This document shows positions 25,338-36,590 of a stretch of 64,000 nucleotides of DNA, one piece after another. The translations under genes were made by a program, and so were the position numbers. Origin of the DNA: Qipengyuania nanhaisediminis. Lineage in GTDB: Bacteria > Pseudomonadota > Alphaproteobacteria > Sphingomonadales > Sphingomonadaceae. The DNA is taken from assembly GCF_900115585.1 (NCBI RefSeq), contig NZ_FOWZ01000001.1, forward strand, positions 248,001 through 312,000. The letters are read 5' to 3'. Positions within the stretch are counted from its first letter, which is position 1. Each line of letters opens with the position of its first letter. The notes beneath the pieces were generated by a model that worked only from the letters and a program-made list of their open reading frames with translations, did no database searches and was not told where the DNA came from.

Positions 25338-27677
25338 CTAGATCGGATTGCCGTCCTGGTCGCGGTAAATCTCGCGGCGGCCGACGTGGTTGGCCGGTCC
25401 GACCAGTCCTTCGCTTTCCATCCGCTCGATCCATTTGGCGGCCGTGTTGTAGCCCACGCCCATCTGGCGCTGGAGCCAGCTTCCGCTCGCCTTCTGGTTC
25501 TCGATCACGATCTGGCAGGCTTGGCGATACTTGCGCTCGTCCGGATTGTCGGAAGCGGTGAACTCGTCCTCGAAGTTGAAGCCGCCGTCTTCGGGCTCTT
25601 CGGTAACGGCATCGACATAGTCGGGCTTGCCCTGCGCGCGCCAGTGATCGGCGACCTTCTCGACTTCTTCGTCGGACACGAAGGGGCCATGCACGCGGAT
25701 CATCGCGCCGGTGTTGGGCTTGTAGAGCATGTCGCCCTTCCCCAGCAGCTGCTCCGCGCCCTGCTCGCCAAGGATGGTGCGGCTGTCGATGCGGCTCGTC
25801 ACCTTGAAGCTGATACGGGTCGGCAGGTTGGCCTTGATGACGCCGGTGATGACGTCGACCGAAGGACGCTGTGTCGCCATGATGAGGTGAATGCCCGCAG
25901 CACGCGATTTCTGGCTGAGGCGCTGGATCAGCACCTCGATTTCCTTGCCGACGGTGACCATGAGGTCGGCCAATTCGTCGACGATCAGCACGATCAGCGG
26001 CAGCGGTTCGTAGTCGAGCTGCTCTTCTTCATACAGTTCTTCGCCCGTCTCCGGATCGAAGCCCGTCTGCACGCGGCGGCCTAGCGGCTTGCCCTTGGCG
26101 GCGGCGGCTTTCACCTTTTCGTTGAAGCCCGCGATATTGCGCGAGTTCACGCTGGACATCATACGATAGCGCTTCTCCATCTCCTCGACCGCCCATTTCA
26201 ATGCGCGGACGGACTTGGCAGGCTCGGTCACGACCGGGCTGAGGAGATGCGGTATATCGTCATAGGTCTTCAGCTCGAGGACCTTGGGATCGATCAGGAT
26301 CAGGCGGCATTCGTCCGGCGTGAAGCGATAGAGCAGCGACAGCAGGATGGCGTTGAGGCCGACCGACTTACCCGAACCCGTCGTACCCGCGACCAACAGG
26401 TGAGGCATGGCAGCAAGGTCGGCGATGATCGGTTCGCCGCCGATGTCCTTGCCCAGAATCATTGGCAGGCTGCCCCTGGAATCGACGAATGCAGCAGACG
26501 TCGACAGCTCCTTGTAGCTGACCATCTGGCGATCCGCATTGGGCAGTTCGATGCCGATGACGGTCTTGCCCGGAATGGGCGACACGCGCGCGCTGATCGC
26601 GCTCATGTTGCGGGCGATGTCTTCGGCAAGGCCGACCACGCGGCTCGCCTTGATGCCCGGTGCAGGCTCCAGCTCGTACATGGTCACGACGGGACCCGCG
26701 CGCACGGCGGTGATCTCGCCCTTCACGTTGAAATCGTCGAGCACGTTTTCGAGCAGGCGGGCGTTGCGCTCCAATGCGATCTTGTCGAGTTTCTGCGCCG
26801 CATGTACGGGCGGATCGTCGAGCAGATCGTGGCTCGGCAGCTGGTAATTCGCGAACATGTCGCGCTGCTTGGCCTTGGCCGGCTGCGAGCGGACAGGCGC
26901 AGGCTTGGGATCGGCGATTTCGGGCGAGCGACGCGGGGCGCGCCGTGCCTCCTCGTCCTCTTCGTCATCGATATCCTCGGCCTTGCGGCGCGCGCGCTTC
27001 GTTTTCTTCGGCGCAAGCGGCAGGTCGATGTCGGTCTCGACCTCCTTGCGTTCGAAGAGTTTCGGCAGCGTGAAAAACTGCGCCCAGTCGAGGGCGAAGA
27101 CCTTCGTCACCAGGGCGAGGCCGCCGGCCAGCGCCACAAGGCCCAGCGCGCCGGTAATCCAGCCCGAAAAACCTCCGCCGAAGCGTGTGGCAACCGCGTC
27201 GATGCCGCCGGCACCGAGAAGCCCGGCAAGACCGCCCCCGCCCGCCGGGAACGGCCCCGGGCTGCTTTCGAACAGCAGGCTGACGACCGTCCCGAGAAGC
27301 AGCATCGCGACCAGCAGCAGGCCGAAGGGCCCCCACCACCGGCCCGGCGTTTCTTCCTCGTCCGCATCCTCGACCCCGGTCCAGAGGCGGCGCGCAGAAA
27401 TCCAGATCAATGGCAGCAAAAGCAGCGCCGGCAGTCCGAAGAAGAAATAGGCGCGCTCTGCGGCCCAGGCACCGCTGGCGCCCATCCAGTTGGAAATGGT
27501 CGTGCCCGATGCGGCCGTCGAGGCGCTGGGATCGGTCTGGGTATAGCTGGCCAGCGCCAGCGTCAGGAAGACCAGCAAGACCAGCAGCAGGCCCGCGCCC
27601 GCCATGTGCGTCGCGCGGCGCAGGGAACGGCGAAACGCCGCCCGCCAATCGGGTTTTGCGCCAGCGCGCGTGGCCAT
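25338..27677 (-). CDS. ftsK: DNA translocase FtsK
   Basis: 779 residues from the ATG at 27677. Four membrane helices in the first 190 residues anchor it at the septum; a charged linker follows (about 200-300); then the RecA-like motor with Walker A VAGTTGSGKSVGLN near 385-398 and Walker B LPLIVLIVDELADLM near 490-505. The C-terminal gamma domain ends GPANHVGRREIYRD and reads KOPS-type sequences. It pumps DNA toward dif during chromosome segregation. The start is chosen because GGAAGGA lies six bases before it. The linker is much shorter than in E. coli FtsK. Confidence 0.95.
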   Translation of the reverse strand: MATRAGAKPDWRAAFRRSLRRATHMAGAGLLLVLLVFLTLALASYTQTDPSASTAASGTTISNWMGASGAWAAERAYFFFGLPALLLLPLIWISARRLWTGVEDADEEETPGRWWGPFGLLLVAMLLLGTVVSLLFESSPGPFPAGGGGLAGLLGAGGIDAVATRFGGGFSGWITGALGLVALAGGLALVTKVFALDWAQFFTLPKLFERKEVETDIDLPLAPKKTKRARRKAEDIDDEEDEEARRAPRRSPEIADPKPAPVRSQPAKAKQRDMFANYQLPSHDLLDDPPVHAAQKLDKIALERNARLLENVLDDFNVKGEITAVRAGPVVTMYELEPAPGIKASRVVGLAEDIARNMSAISARVSPIPGKTVIGIELPNADRQMVSYKELSTSAAFVDSRGSLPMILGKDIGGEPIIADLAAMPHLLVAGTTGSGKSVGLNAILLSLLYRFTPDECRLILIDPKVLELKTYDDIPHLLSPVVTEPAKSVRALKWAVEEMEKRYRMMSSVNSRNIAGFNEKVKAAAAKGKPLGRRVQTGFDPETGEELYEEEQLDYEPLPLIVLIVDELADLMVTVGKEIEVLIQRLSQKSRAAGIHLIMATQRPSVDVITGVIKANLPTRISFKVTSRIDSRTILGEQGAEQLLGKGDMLYKPNTGAMIRVHGPFVSDEEVEKVADHWRAQGKPDYVDAVTEEPEDGGFNFEDEFTASDNPDERKYRQACQIVIENQKASGSWLQRQMGVGYNTAAKWIERMESEGLVGPANHVGRREIYRDQDGNPI

Positions 27678-27708
27678 TGTCATTCCTTCCGTCCGTCGTG
27701 TGGGAAAC

Positions 27709-27738
27709 ACTATGAATCCTCGGCGAGTCCGAGGTCAA
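27709..27738 (-). promoter_or_regulatory. Putative ftsK promoter with dyad in the spacer
   Basis: Minus strand TTGACC (27733-27738) and CATAGT (27709-27714) are 18 bases apart. The spacer contains CCTCGG (27729-27734) and CCGAGG (27718-27723), a 6+6 inverted repeat with a 5-base loop. The leader before the ftsK ATG would be about 25 bases. The -10 element is only a partial match. Confidence 0.35.
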
Positions 27739-27862
27739 GCAGTGCTTTTGTTTTGCCTCAATCGCCGGCGTTCGCATCCGCTCACTCGGCTATCCTCGCT
27801 CATGCGCCCTCCATGGTCGCATCGCTGCGGGCGGGCGGTCGCCCTTGCCTCCCTGAGGTCGG

Positions 27863-28378
27863 TCAGGAGATGAGTCCGTCGATCGCGCCCCAACGCGGCC
27901 AGTCGAGCTCGCGCGCCCGCGCCGCATTCATGCCGCCAAGCGCGATAACCGGCACCGGCGATTGCTGTGCCAGCACGCGGAAGCCGAATACGCCGAGCGT
28001 TTTCGCGCCGGGATGGGAGTTGGTCGGGAAAACCGGCGACAGGAAAATACCGTCGACGCCCGCGGCGATCGCCTCCTGCAATTCATCGCCATCATGGGCT
28101 GTTGCGAGTCGCAGGCCGGACCGCGGCGTCTTGGCCGCGCCATAGTGCCCGTCCGCGCCCCAATCTTCCTCGCCCGAAAGGATCACGAGGTGACCGTGCG
28201 GCCGAGCCAGTGCTGCCAAGGCGTCGAAGCGCGCGCGGCGTTCTTCGGCAGGCAAGTGATAATGCCTGAACACGAAGCCCGAGCCTTTGGGCAAAGCCTG
28301 CAAAGCCTCCTCCAGTCCGGCATCGTTGCGGGCATCGGAAAGCAGCCAAAGCAGGGGCAGGGACTGGCGCACAGACAT
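27863..28378 (-). CDS. ThiE/TenI-like thiamine-phosphate synthase family protein
   Basis: 171 residues from the ATG at 28378, a TIM-barrel related to thiamine-phosphate synthase. Family features include the C-terminal phosphate loops GIFLSPVFPTNSHPGAKTLG and VPVIALGGMNAARA. It is shorter than ThiE (about 210) and the early HMP-PP binding block is weak, so it may be a TenI-like or degenerate member rather than the working synthase. Its start lies 22 bases from that of the divergent yggS gene, so the two must share or interleave promoter elements. Confidence 0.75.
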   Translation of the reverse strand: MSVRQSLPLLWLLSDARNDAGLEEALQALPKGSGFVFRHYHLPAEERRARFDALAALARPHGHLVILSGEEDWGADGHYGAAKTPRSGLRLATAHDGDELQEAIAAGVDGIFLSPVFPTNSHPGAKTLGVFGFRVLAQQSPVPVIALGGMNAARARELDWPRWGAIDGLIS

Positions 28379-28400
28379 AGGGACGTTATAGCGCGCCCTC

Positions 28401-29063
28401 ATGGAAAAGGCAGACACTCCTCTTCAGACCGTCCGATCGCAAATCGCCGCGACCTGCAAGCGCGCGCGACGCGAACCCGGCGAGGTTACCCTGATCGCGA
28501 TCAGCAAGACCCATCCCGCCGATAGGATCGAGCCGCTGCTCGAACAGGGTCAACGCCATTTCGGCGAAAACCGGGTGCAGGAAGCGCAGGACAAATGGCC
28601 TGCACTGAAAGAGACCTATCCCGACACCGTGCTGCACCTTGTCGGACAATTGCAGTCCAACAAGGCCGAAGATGCGGCGGAATTGTTCGACGTCATCCAT
28701 TCGCTGGACCGCCCGAGCCTGGTCAAGGCGCTCGCCAAGGCGAAGGAAAAGACCGGCCGTTGCCCCGACTGCTTCATCCAGGTCGATGTCGGCGAGGAAG
28801 AGCAGAAGGGCGGCTGCGCGATCGCGGACCTGCCCGGCCTGATCGAGCAGGCGCGCGAGGCGGGCATCCCGCTCGCGGGCCTCATGTGCATTCCGCCTGC
28901 CGATATCGAACCCGCACCGTTCTTTGCACTGCTCGACAAGCTGGCGCGAGACAACGCGCTGGAGGGACGCTCCATGGGCATGAGCGGCGATTACGAGACC
29001 GCCATCATGCTGGGCGCCACGCATATCCGCGTCGGCACGGCGCTGTTCGGCGCGCGGGGCTGA
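28401..29063 (+). CDS. yggS: YggS/PLPBP pyridoxal-phosphate homeostasis protein
   Basis: 220 residues, alanine-racemase-like TIM barrel. The PLP-binding lysine is in LIAISKTHPADRI near residue 36. Other family blocks are HFGENRVQEAQDKW, LHLVGQLQSNKAEDAAELFDVIHSLDR and LMCIPP, with SMGMSGDYETAIMLGATHIRVGTALFG at the end. The protein carries and buffers PLP and affects amino-acid pools. Single gene, divergent from the ThiE-like gene. Confidence 0.95.
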   Translation: MEKADTPLQTVRSQIAATCKRARREPGEVTLIAISKTHPADRIEPLLEQGQRHFGENRVQEAQDKWPALKETYPDTVLHLVGQLQSNKAEDAAELFDVIHSLDRPSLVKALAKAKEKTGRCPDCFIQVDVGEEEQKGGCAIADLPGLIEQAREAGIPLAGLMCIPPADIEPAPFFALLDKLARDNALEGRSMGMSGDYETAIMLGATHIRVGTALFGARG

Positions 29064-29089
29064 GCACCTTTACCGACTGCAAAGGGAAA

Positions 29090-29113
29090 GGGCGCCGCCT
29101 TCCGGCAGCGCCC
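29090..29113. terminator. Possible bidirectional terminator hairpin
   Basis: Between the converging yggS and TonB-receptor genes, gggcgc (29090-29095) pairs with gcgccc (29108-29113), with an inner gcc/ggc and a ttcc loop. Neither side has a long T run, so termination strength is uncertain. Confidence 0.4.
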
Positions 29114-29142
29114 CTCCTTGATTGCCGTAACCGGCGCCGAGT

Positions 29143-31878
29143 TTAGAACTTGGCCTTGACCGTGACACCGTAAGTGCGCGGCTCGGCGAGGAAGGCCGAG
29201 TAGGTCTGCTGCGGAGCCACGAACGGGGTGTTGAACGCGACCTGCGAATAGTCGACGTCGAACATGTTCTGGACCCAGCCTTCGATCGCGAAGCGGTCGG
29301 CGATATTGGTCAGGCCGACGCGGCCGTTGACCAGGATATAGCCGTCCTGTTCCTTGCCGTAGAGCAGGTCCGAACCGGTGTTGTAGTCGCTGGTCATGCG
29401 GGCGTTGATGAAGAACAGGCCCTCCATGCCGCTGTCGCCGATCGGCGGGGTCCAGGTGAACGAGCTGGTACCGACCCAGGCGGGTGCGTTCGACATATTG
29501 TCACCCGGCAGCAGGCGCAGCGCCGGATCGAGCGGATCGCCCTGGTCGCTGCCCACCACATCGTCCGCATAACGCGTGTCGGCGTGGGTGATGCCCATGG
29601 TCATCGTGATATCGCGGATCGGGCTCAGCGAAGCTTCGAATTCGAAGCCCTGCGAAACCACGCCCGGGCTCACATCGTCGGCATCGCAGACACCGGTCGC
29701 GGCGCTGGCATCGCTGTCACCGCCGTTCAGGCTGGTCGAGCAGCCGTTGATGTTCTGCACCAGGTATACCGAGCCGTTGAAGGTGTTCAGCTGGAAGTTG
29801 CTGAATTCCTGGCGGAAGGCAGCGACGCTGACCCCCCAGCCACGGCCCGAATACTTCATGCCGATTTCATAGGCATCGACCGTTTCCTCGTCGAACTGGA
29901 GCGAGGCCGGATCGATGTTCGCCACGTTGAAGGTCACCGGGTTGCCCAGAGCCGAACGGTCGAGGTTGAAACCGCCGGCCTTGTAACCGCGCGAATACGA
30001 GCCGTAGACCAGCAAGTCGTCGATCGGCTTCCAGCTCAGGATCGCCGTACCCGTCAGCTTGTCTTCGTCACGCGAATTCGCGATCGAGACACCGTCGAGT
30101 TCGGCAGTCGAGTTGCCCTGGCACGACAGTGCGATCAGGCCGCCTGCAAGACCTGCCAATGCCGGAACGGCGAGGAAGTTCGACAGCAGCGCACGGTTCT
30201 GCGGGCAGATCACGTTGTCGTTGCTGAAGGTCGCGTCGAAGTCCTTGGTTTCGTTGGTGTAACGAAGGCCGAGGGTCAGATCGAGCGTGTCGGTGATGTG
30301 GAAGATGTTGTGCGTGAAGATCGCGAAGTTTTCGCTGGTCTGGTTGTACACATCGCCCGTACCGCCGAGGTCGTTGACGTTCGACAGGTTCGTAATACCG
30401 GCAAGGATCGCCGGGGTCGCTGCGCCGAAGGCACCGGCACCGCCATTGGCAGCCTGAAGGGCCCCGCGACCGACCGGGCCGAGGCAGTCCTGCGCCGCCG
30501 GATTGACCAGCGCCGGGTTGACGGCCAGCGCGATACGGCAACTCACGAACGTGCCGTAATCGTTGCCGAAGCGCAGGTTGTCGCGCGTCTGCAGGTCTTC
30601 GTTCGCGTAATAAGCGCCGACCAGCCAGTCGAGCTTGTCGTTGAAGGCCGTGCCGTTGAGGCGCAGTTCCTGTGTGAAGGTCGCGAATTCACGCGCGCCG
30701 GCATCGTCGCCGGGGGCGCGGTAGAGAATGTCGACCGTCGTGTAGTCGGTATCCGAACCCTGCGTGTTCGCATATTCGCGATAGGCCGTGATCGACGTCA
30801 GGTTCACATTGCCGAACGACCAGTTGAGTTCGCCCGAAATACCGTAATCCTCGGTCTCGCCAGCATAGCTGCGACCGGCCGTAGGGTAGATGTTGCGGTT
30901 GAAGGTCGACTGGGTAAGCGCACGCGGATCCTGTCCGAGGCCGAGCAGGACGTTGACGATCGGATTGTCGGTGCTGGTCAGCGCCGGCGCTGCTCCGACG
31001 GGTTGCGCAAACGGATCGAGGCCCGGCGAAACACGCGCGTACTGGGCGAAATCGGGCTGCACGAAGGTGGCGGCGCAGCAGGCCTCGTCCTTCTTCGAAT
31101 AGTCGCCGATCAGGCGGAAGCTGATATCGTCGTTCGGTTCGAACAGCGCCTGTGCACGCACGAGGTAGCGGTCGCGGTTGTTCACATCGACGCCGTTGGT
31201 GACGTCGGTGTAGAAGCCGTCACGCTGGAAATAGACCCCGTCGACGCGCGCGGCGACAGTGTCAGAAAGCGGCGCGTTGACACCGGCTTCGAAACGAAGC
31301 GCGTCGAAATTGCCGTAGCTGGCGCTTGCGTGACCTTCGAATGCGAAGCTGGGCGCCGCAGTGAAGATGTTGAGCATGCCGGCCGAGGAGTTGCGTCCGC
31401 CAAGTGTGCCCTGCGGACCGCGCAGGATTTCGATCCGGTCGAGCGGGCCGAGTTCGGAGAGGGCATTACCCGAGCGCGAGCGATAGACGCCATCAACGAA
31501 GACCGCGACCGAGCTTTCCAGGCCCGGGTTATCGCCCACCGTGCCGATACCGCGGATACGGGCCGAGCCGTTGGCTTCGTTGCCGGTCGAGGAAACGAGC
31601 AGCGAAGGGGCGACCTGGTTCAGTTCGCGAATGTCGCTGGTGCCGGAATTCTCAAGCGTTTCGGCCGAAACTGCCGAAATTGCCACCGGGACATCGGCCA
31701 GCACCTGGGCACGCCCCTGCGCAGTCACGATGATGACGGGCATATCCTGCTCGACATCGGCATTTTCGACCATGTCGCCTTCATCGGCGGTCGACTGGGC
31801 AAGTGCCGCCTGCGGGGCAAGTGCAAGACCTGCGCCCAGAACGGCAAGCGTACGCAACGATACTGATGTTTTCCTCAT
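29143..31878 (-). CDS. TonB-dependent outer-membrane receptor
   Basis: 911 residues from the ATG at 31878. A signal peptide of about 28 residues is followed by a TonB-box-like MPVIIVTAQ and the plug domain (DVPVAISAVSAETL, GNEANGSARIRGIGT, VFVDGVYRSRSG, RIEILRGPQGTLGGRNSSAGMLNIF). The barrel ends in VTVKAKF, with the terminal Phe needed for BAM insertion. The sequence belongs to the large sphingomonad group often tied to uptake of lipids, sugars or aromatic compounds. The substrate is unknown. Its promoter shares an element with that of the acyl-CoA synthetase at 36414, hinting at a hydrophobic substrate. Confidence 0.93.
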   Translation of the reverse strand: MRKTSVSLRTLAVLGAGLALAPQAALAQSTADEGDMVENADVEQDMPVIIVTAQGRAQVLADVPVAISAVSAETLENSGTSDIRELNQVAPSLLVSSTGNEANGSARIRGIGTVGDNPGLESSVAVFVDGVYRSRSGNALSELGPLDRIEILRGPQGTLGGRNSSAGMLNIFTAAPSFAFEGHASASYGNFDALRFEAGVNAPLSDTVAARVDGVYFQRDGFYTDVTNGVDVNNRDRYLVRAQALFEPNDDISFRLIGDYSKKDEACCAATFVQPDFAQYARVSPGLDPFAQPVGAAPALTSTDNPIVNVLLGLGQDPRALTQSTFNRNIYPTAGRSYAGETEDYGISGELNWSFGNVNLTSITAYREYANTQGSDTDYTTVDILYRAPGDDAGAREFATFTQELRLNGTAFNDKLDWLVGAYYANEDLQTRDNLRFGNDYGTFVSCRIALAVNPALVNPAAQDCLGPVGRGALQAANGGAGAFGAATPAILAGITNLSNVNDLGGTGDVYNQTSENFAIFTHNIFHITDTLDLTLGLRYTNETKDFDATFSNDNVICPQNRALLSNFLAVPALAGLAGGLIALSCQGNSTAELDGVSIANSRDEDKLTGTAILSWKPIDDLLVYGSYSRGYKAGGFNLDRSALGNPVTFNVANIDPASLQFDEETVDAYEIGMKYSGRGWGVSVAAFRQEFSNFQLNTFNGSVYLVQNINGCSTSLNGGDSDASAATGVCDADDVSPGVVSQGFEFEASLSPIRDITMTMGITHADTRYADDVVGSDQGDPLDPALRLLPGDNMSNAPAWVGTSSFTWTPPIGDSGMEGLFFINARMTSDYNTGSDLLYGKEQDGYILVNGRVGLTNIADRFAIEGWVQNMFDVDYSQVAFNTPFVAPQQTYSAFLAEPRTYGVTVKAKF

Positions 31879-31914
31879 GGGAATACCTCTCCTCTGTGTT
31901 TCTCTCGAAATTTT

Positions 31915-31930
31915 CGATGGCGAATCGCTA
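31915..31930 (-). promoter_or_regulatory. Operator-like element, TonB-receptor copy
   Basis: cgatggcgaatcgc at 31915-31928 is identical to 36450-36463. It begins 37 bases before the receptor's start codon and is part of the imperfect dyad tggcgaatcgcta (31918-31930). See the acyl-CoA synthetase copy, where the palindrome is perfect. Confidence 0.5.
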
Positions 31931-31963
31931 TGCAAAACGCAACTATCAAACGTCGAACACCCG

Positions 31964-34719
31964 TCAGGCGTCTTCCAACCGTGCCTGCATTGCATCACCT
32001 GCCGCTTCGACCAGCCGCGCCTCTATAGTGTTCTGGCGCTCTCCCTCGACCAGTTTCCCGCCGGTGAGGTCGGTCACATAGAAGGTGTCGACGGCCCGTT
32101 CGCCATAGTGCGTGATGTGTGCGGAGTGCACGACGAGCCTGCTTTCGAACAATACGCGGGCCAATCGGTTGAGCAATGCGGGGCGATCGCGCGCATTGAC
32201 CTCGATCACGGTGAAGCGGTTGGATGCCTTGTTGTCGAACAGCACCCGCGGACTGACATCGAACGCCTTCGACCTGCTGTGCGGCAGCGGACGCTGCGCC
32301 AGTTTCGGCGCAAGGTCGACGCGGTTCGCCAGCGCATCGGCAATGGAGGTCTTGAGGCGCTCGAGCTGTCCTTCCTCGTGGAACGGGGCACCATGAGGGT
32401 CCTGCACCAGGAAGTTGTCCAGCGCCCAGCCGGTCCGCGTCGTATGGATGCGCGCGTCGATGATGTTGCCGCCAGCGAGGTGGATGCCGCCCGCGATGCG
32501 GTAGAACAGGCCGGGGTGGTCGGCGGCGATGACCGTGACCAGCGTGGCCCCGCGCGCTTCATAGAATTCGCAATGCACCGACAGGGCGTGGTCGAGATCG
32601 CGTGCCGCCGCATAATGGACGAGGTTGAGCGCCACGATATCGAGCGGTTCGGCGATCCAGTAGGAATCGTCGAACGTGTCGCCGAGTTCTGCGACGAGGT
32701 GATCCTTCTCGCCCAGCATTTCGGCCACTTGCGCCTTCTTCGCGGCGACCTTTTCCTTGCGCCCGTGCCGCATGTGGCCGAGCCGCAAGCGTTCCGATGC
32801 AGCATCGTACAATTCGCCGAGCAGCTGGCCCTTCCAGCTGTTCCAGGTCCCCGGTCCGACCGCGCGAATATCGACCGCGGTCAGGATCGCTAGGTGGCGA
32901 AGACGCTCGATGCTCTGCACCTGGCCTACGTAATCCTCGATCGTCTTGGGATCGGTGAGGTCGCGCTTTTGTGCGGTATGGCTCATCAGCAAATGGTGCA
33001 GGACCAGCCAGGCGACCAGCTCGGTCTCGCTTTCGCTAAGGCCGAAGCGCGGGCACAATTCACGCGCCACATCCGCACCGAGGACCGAGTGATCGCCTCC
33101 GCGACCCTTGGCGATATCGTGCAGGAGAGCGGCGACATAGGCGACCCTGCGCGACGCGACCTTGTGGATCAGGCGGGTTGCGCGCGGATGGTCGGCCTTG
33201 AGCTCCCCCTTCTCGATCTGGCTTAGCAATCCAATCGCGCGGATCGTGTGCTCGTCGACAGTATAGTGATGATACATGTCGAACTGCATCTGCGCGTTGA
33301 CCTTGCCGAAATCGGGCACGAAGCGGCCGAAGACGCCGGCCTCGTTCATCCAGCGCAGGACCGTTTCGGGATCGTTGCGTCCGGACAAAAGGTCCAGGAA
33401 CAACGCGTTGGCGCGCTTGTCCTCGCGGACACCATGGTCGATCAGCTTCGCGTCGCGTGCCGCCTGGCGCATGGTTTCCGGGTGGATTTCCAGCTCTTCG
33501 GCCTCGGCCAGCTGGAACACCTCGATCAGGCGCACGGGGTCCTTGCGGAAATAGTCGTCCGAGGGCGCGGCAATGCGCCCGCCGAATACGCGGTAGCCCT
33601 TCAATTCGCGCGGCTTCTGGCGGAAGGTGGCGAAGAAACCGCTGCGCGCGGCGCGGGTGGCGAGATCGTCCTCGATATGGGCGAGGAAGACACCGGTCAG
33701 GCTACCGACATGCTTCACCTGCAGGAAATAGAACTGCATGAAGCGCTCGACCGCGGACTTACCCGGGCGATCGGCGAAGTTCATCCGCTCTGACACTTGC
33801 CGCTGCAGGTCGAATGTCAGCCGGTCCTCCGCCCTCCCCGTGATCGCATGCATGTGGCAGCGCACGGCCAGGAGGAAGCGTTCAGCGCGGCGGAATGTGC
33901 GGTATTCGTTCCGGGTCAGCAGCCCGCTGTCGACCAGTTCCGACGCGCTGCGCACGCGGTGGATGAACTTGCCGATCCAGTAGAGCGTCTGGAGATCGCG
34001 CAAGCCGCCCTTGCCGTCCTTCACATTGGGTTCGACGACATAGCGGCTGTCGCCCATGCGCTTGTGGCGCGCGTTGCGCTCCTGCAGCTTCTGCGTGAGA
34101 AATGCGCGCTCGTTGCCCTTGACAACCTCAAGTGTGAAGCGCCGCTCGCCTTCGGAATAGAGGTCGCGGTCACCCCAGACGTAGCGCCCTTCGAGCAGCG
34201 CGGTGCGGATCGTCAAATCGTCCTTCGCCAGCCTGATCGCCTCGTCCAGCGTGCGGGTGGAATGGCCGACCTTGAGGCCGAGGTCCCACAGGAGGTAGAG
34301 CATTGCCTCCACCACCTGTTCGCACCAGGCATTGCGCCGCTCGCCGACCAGGAAGGCGATGTCGACATCGGAGTGCGGGGCCATTTCCGCGCGCCCGTAT
34401 CCGCCCACCGCCATGACCGCGAGCCGTTCTCCCGAGGAGCGATTGGCTGCCGGATAGACGTAATGCGTGACGTACTCGTGGATGATCCGCACGAGCTGGT
34501 CGACGAGGAAGGAATAGCCGCCCGCAATGGCATGGCCTGCGGACGGACGCGCTTCCAGCCGCCGCTCCATTTCCGTGCGGCCCGCCTCCAGCGCTTCTTT
34601 CAGCGCGGCAACGACTTGCGGACGCGCCTTGGCGCCCTGCTCCCCGGCCAGCGCCTCTATGCGAGAGGCGAGCGCCTTGCGATCGATGATCGCGCGCCGG
34701 TCGGGGATCTGCGGTTCGC

Positions 34720-34723
<4 letters not shown>
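31964..34723 (-). CDS. glnD: Bifunctional PII uridylyltransferase/uridylyl-removing enzyme
   Basis: 919 residues. GlnD senses glutamine and modifies PII to control nitrogen assimilation. Domains in order: nucleotidyltransferase with GGYGRAEMAPHSDVDIAFLV (about 115-135), a linker, the HD hydrolase with HYTVDEHTIRAIG and ALLHDIAKGRGGDHS (about 475-560), then two ACT domains starting VTVIAADHPGLFYRIAGG and FTVIEVNARDRPALLNRLARV that bind glutamine. The start is TTG at 34723, whose TTGA overlaps the stop of the acyl-CoA synthetase gene. No glnB or glnK is in the window. Confidence 0.96.
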
Positions 34724-36414
<1,691 letters not shown>

Positions 36415-36449
36415 GGTGTGTTTTTGTCCTCTCTCAAAATGCACGCGCA

Positions 36450-36465
36450 CGATGGCGAATCGCCA
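36450..36465 (-). promoter_or_regulatory. Operator-like element, acyl-CoA synthetase copy (perfect palindrome)
   Basis: tggcgaatcgcca at 36453-36465 is a perfect 6-1-6 palindrome. The 14-mer cgatggcgaatcgc (36450-36463) recurs exactly upstream of the TonB-receptor gene, and begins 36 bases before this gene's ATG compared with 37 there. Equal spacing and dyad symmetry fit a common repressor or activator site. Confidence 0.55.
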
Positions 36466-36529
36466 CTATCCCCCCTTCGGGATGGATAGAGATGCGACGC
36501 AGGCTTTCCCCAAAACCCCTGCTATGCCA

Positions 36530-36564
36530 AAAGCCGCCCCGCAACGGGTCGCGCATGCGGCTTT
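36530..36564 (+). promoter_or_regulatory. Leader hairpin upstream of lgt
   Basis: aaagccgc (36530-36537) pairs with gcggcttt (36557-36564), with an inner cccg/cggg pair. It ends 26 bases before the lgt TTG start. It may be a 5' leader structure or, read on the minus strand, a weak terminator; no further support. Confidence 0.3.
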
Positions 36565-36590
36565 CGACACGTCTCTAAGGGGATAAAACC

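Noticed and set aside
26247..28145. Long plus-strand open frame across ftsK and the ThiE-like gene
   Set aside because: Crosses two recognised minus-strand genes and encodes a low-complexity Arg/Ala/Gln-rich product.
29584..31866. Long plus-strand open frame opposite the TonB receptor
   Set aside because: Arg/Val/Asp-rich shadow of a recognisable receptor with signal peptide and plug; no ribosome site.
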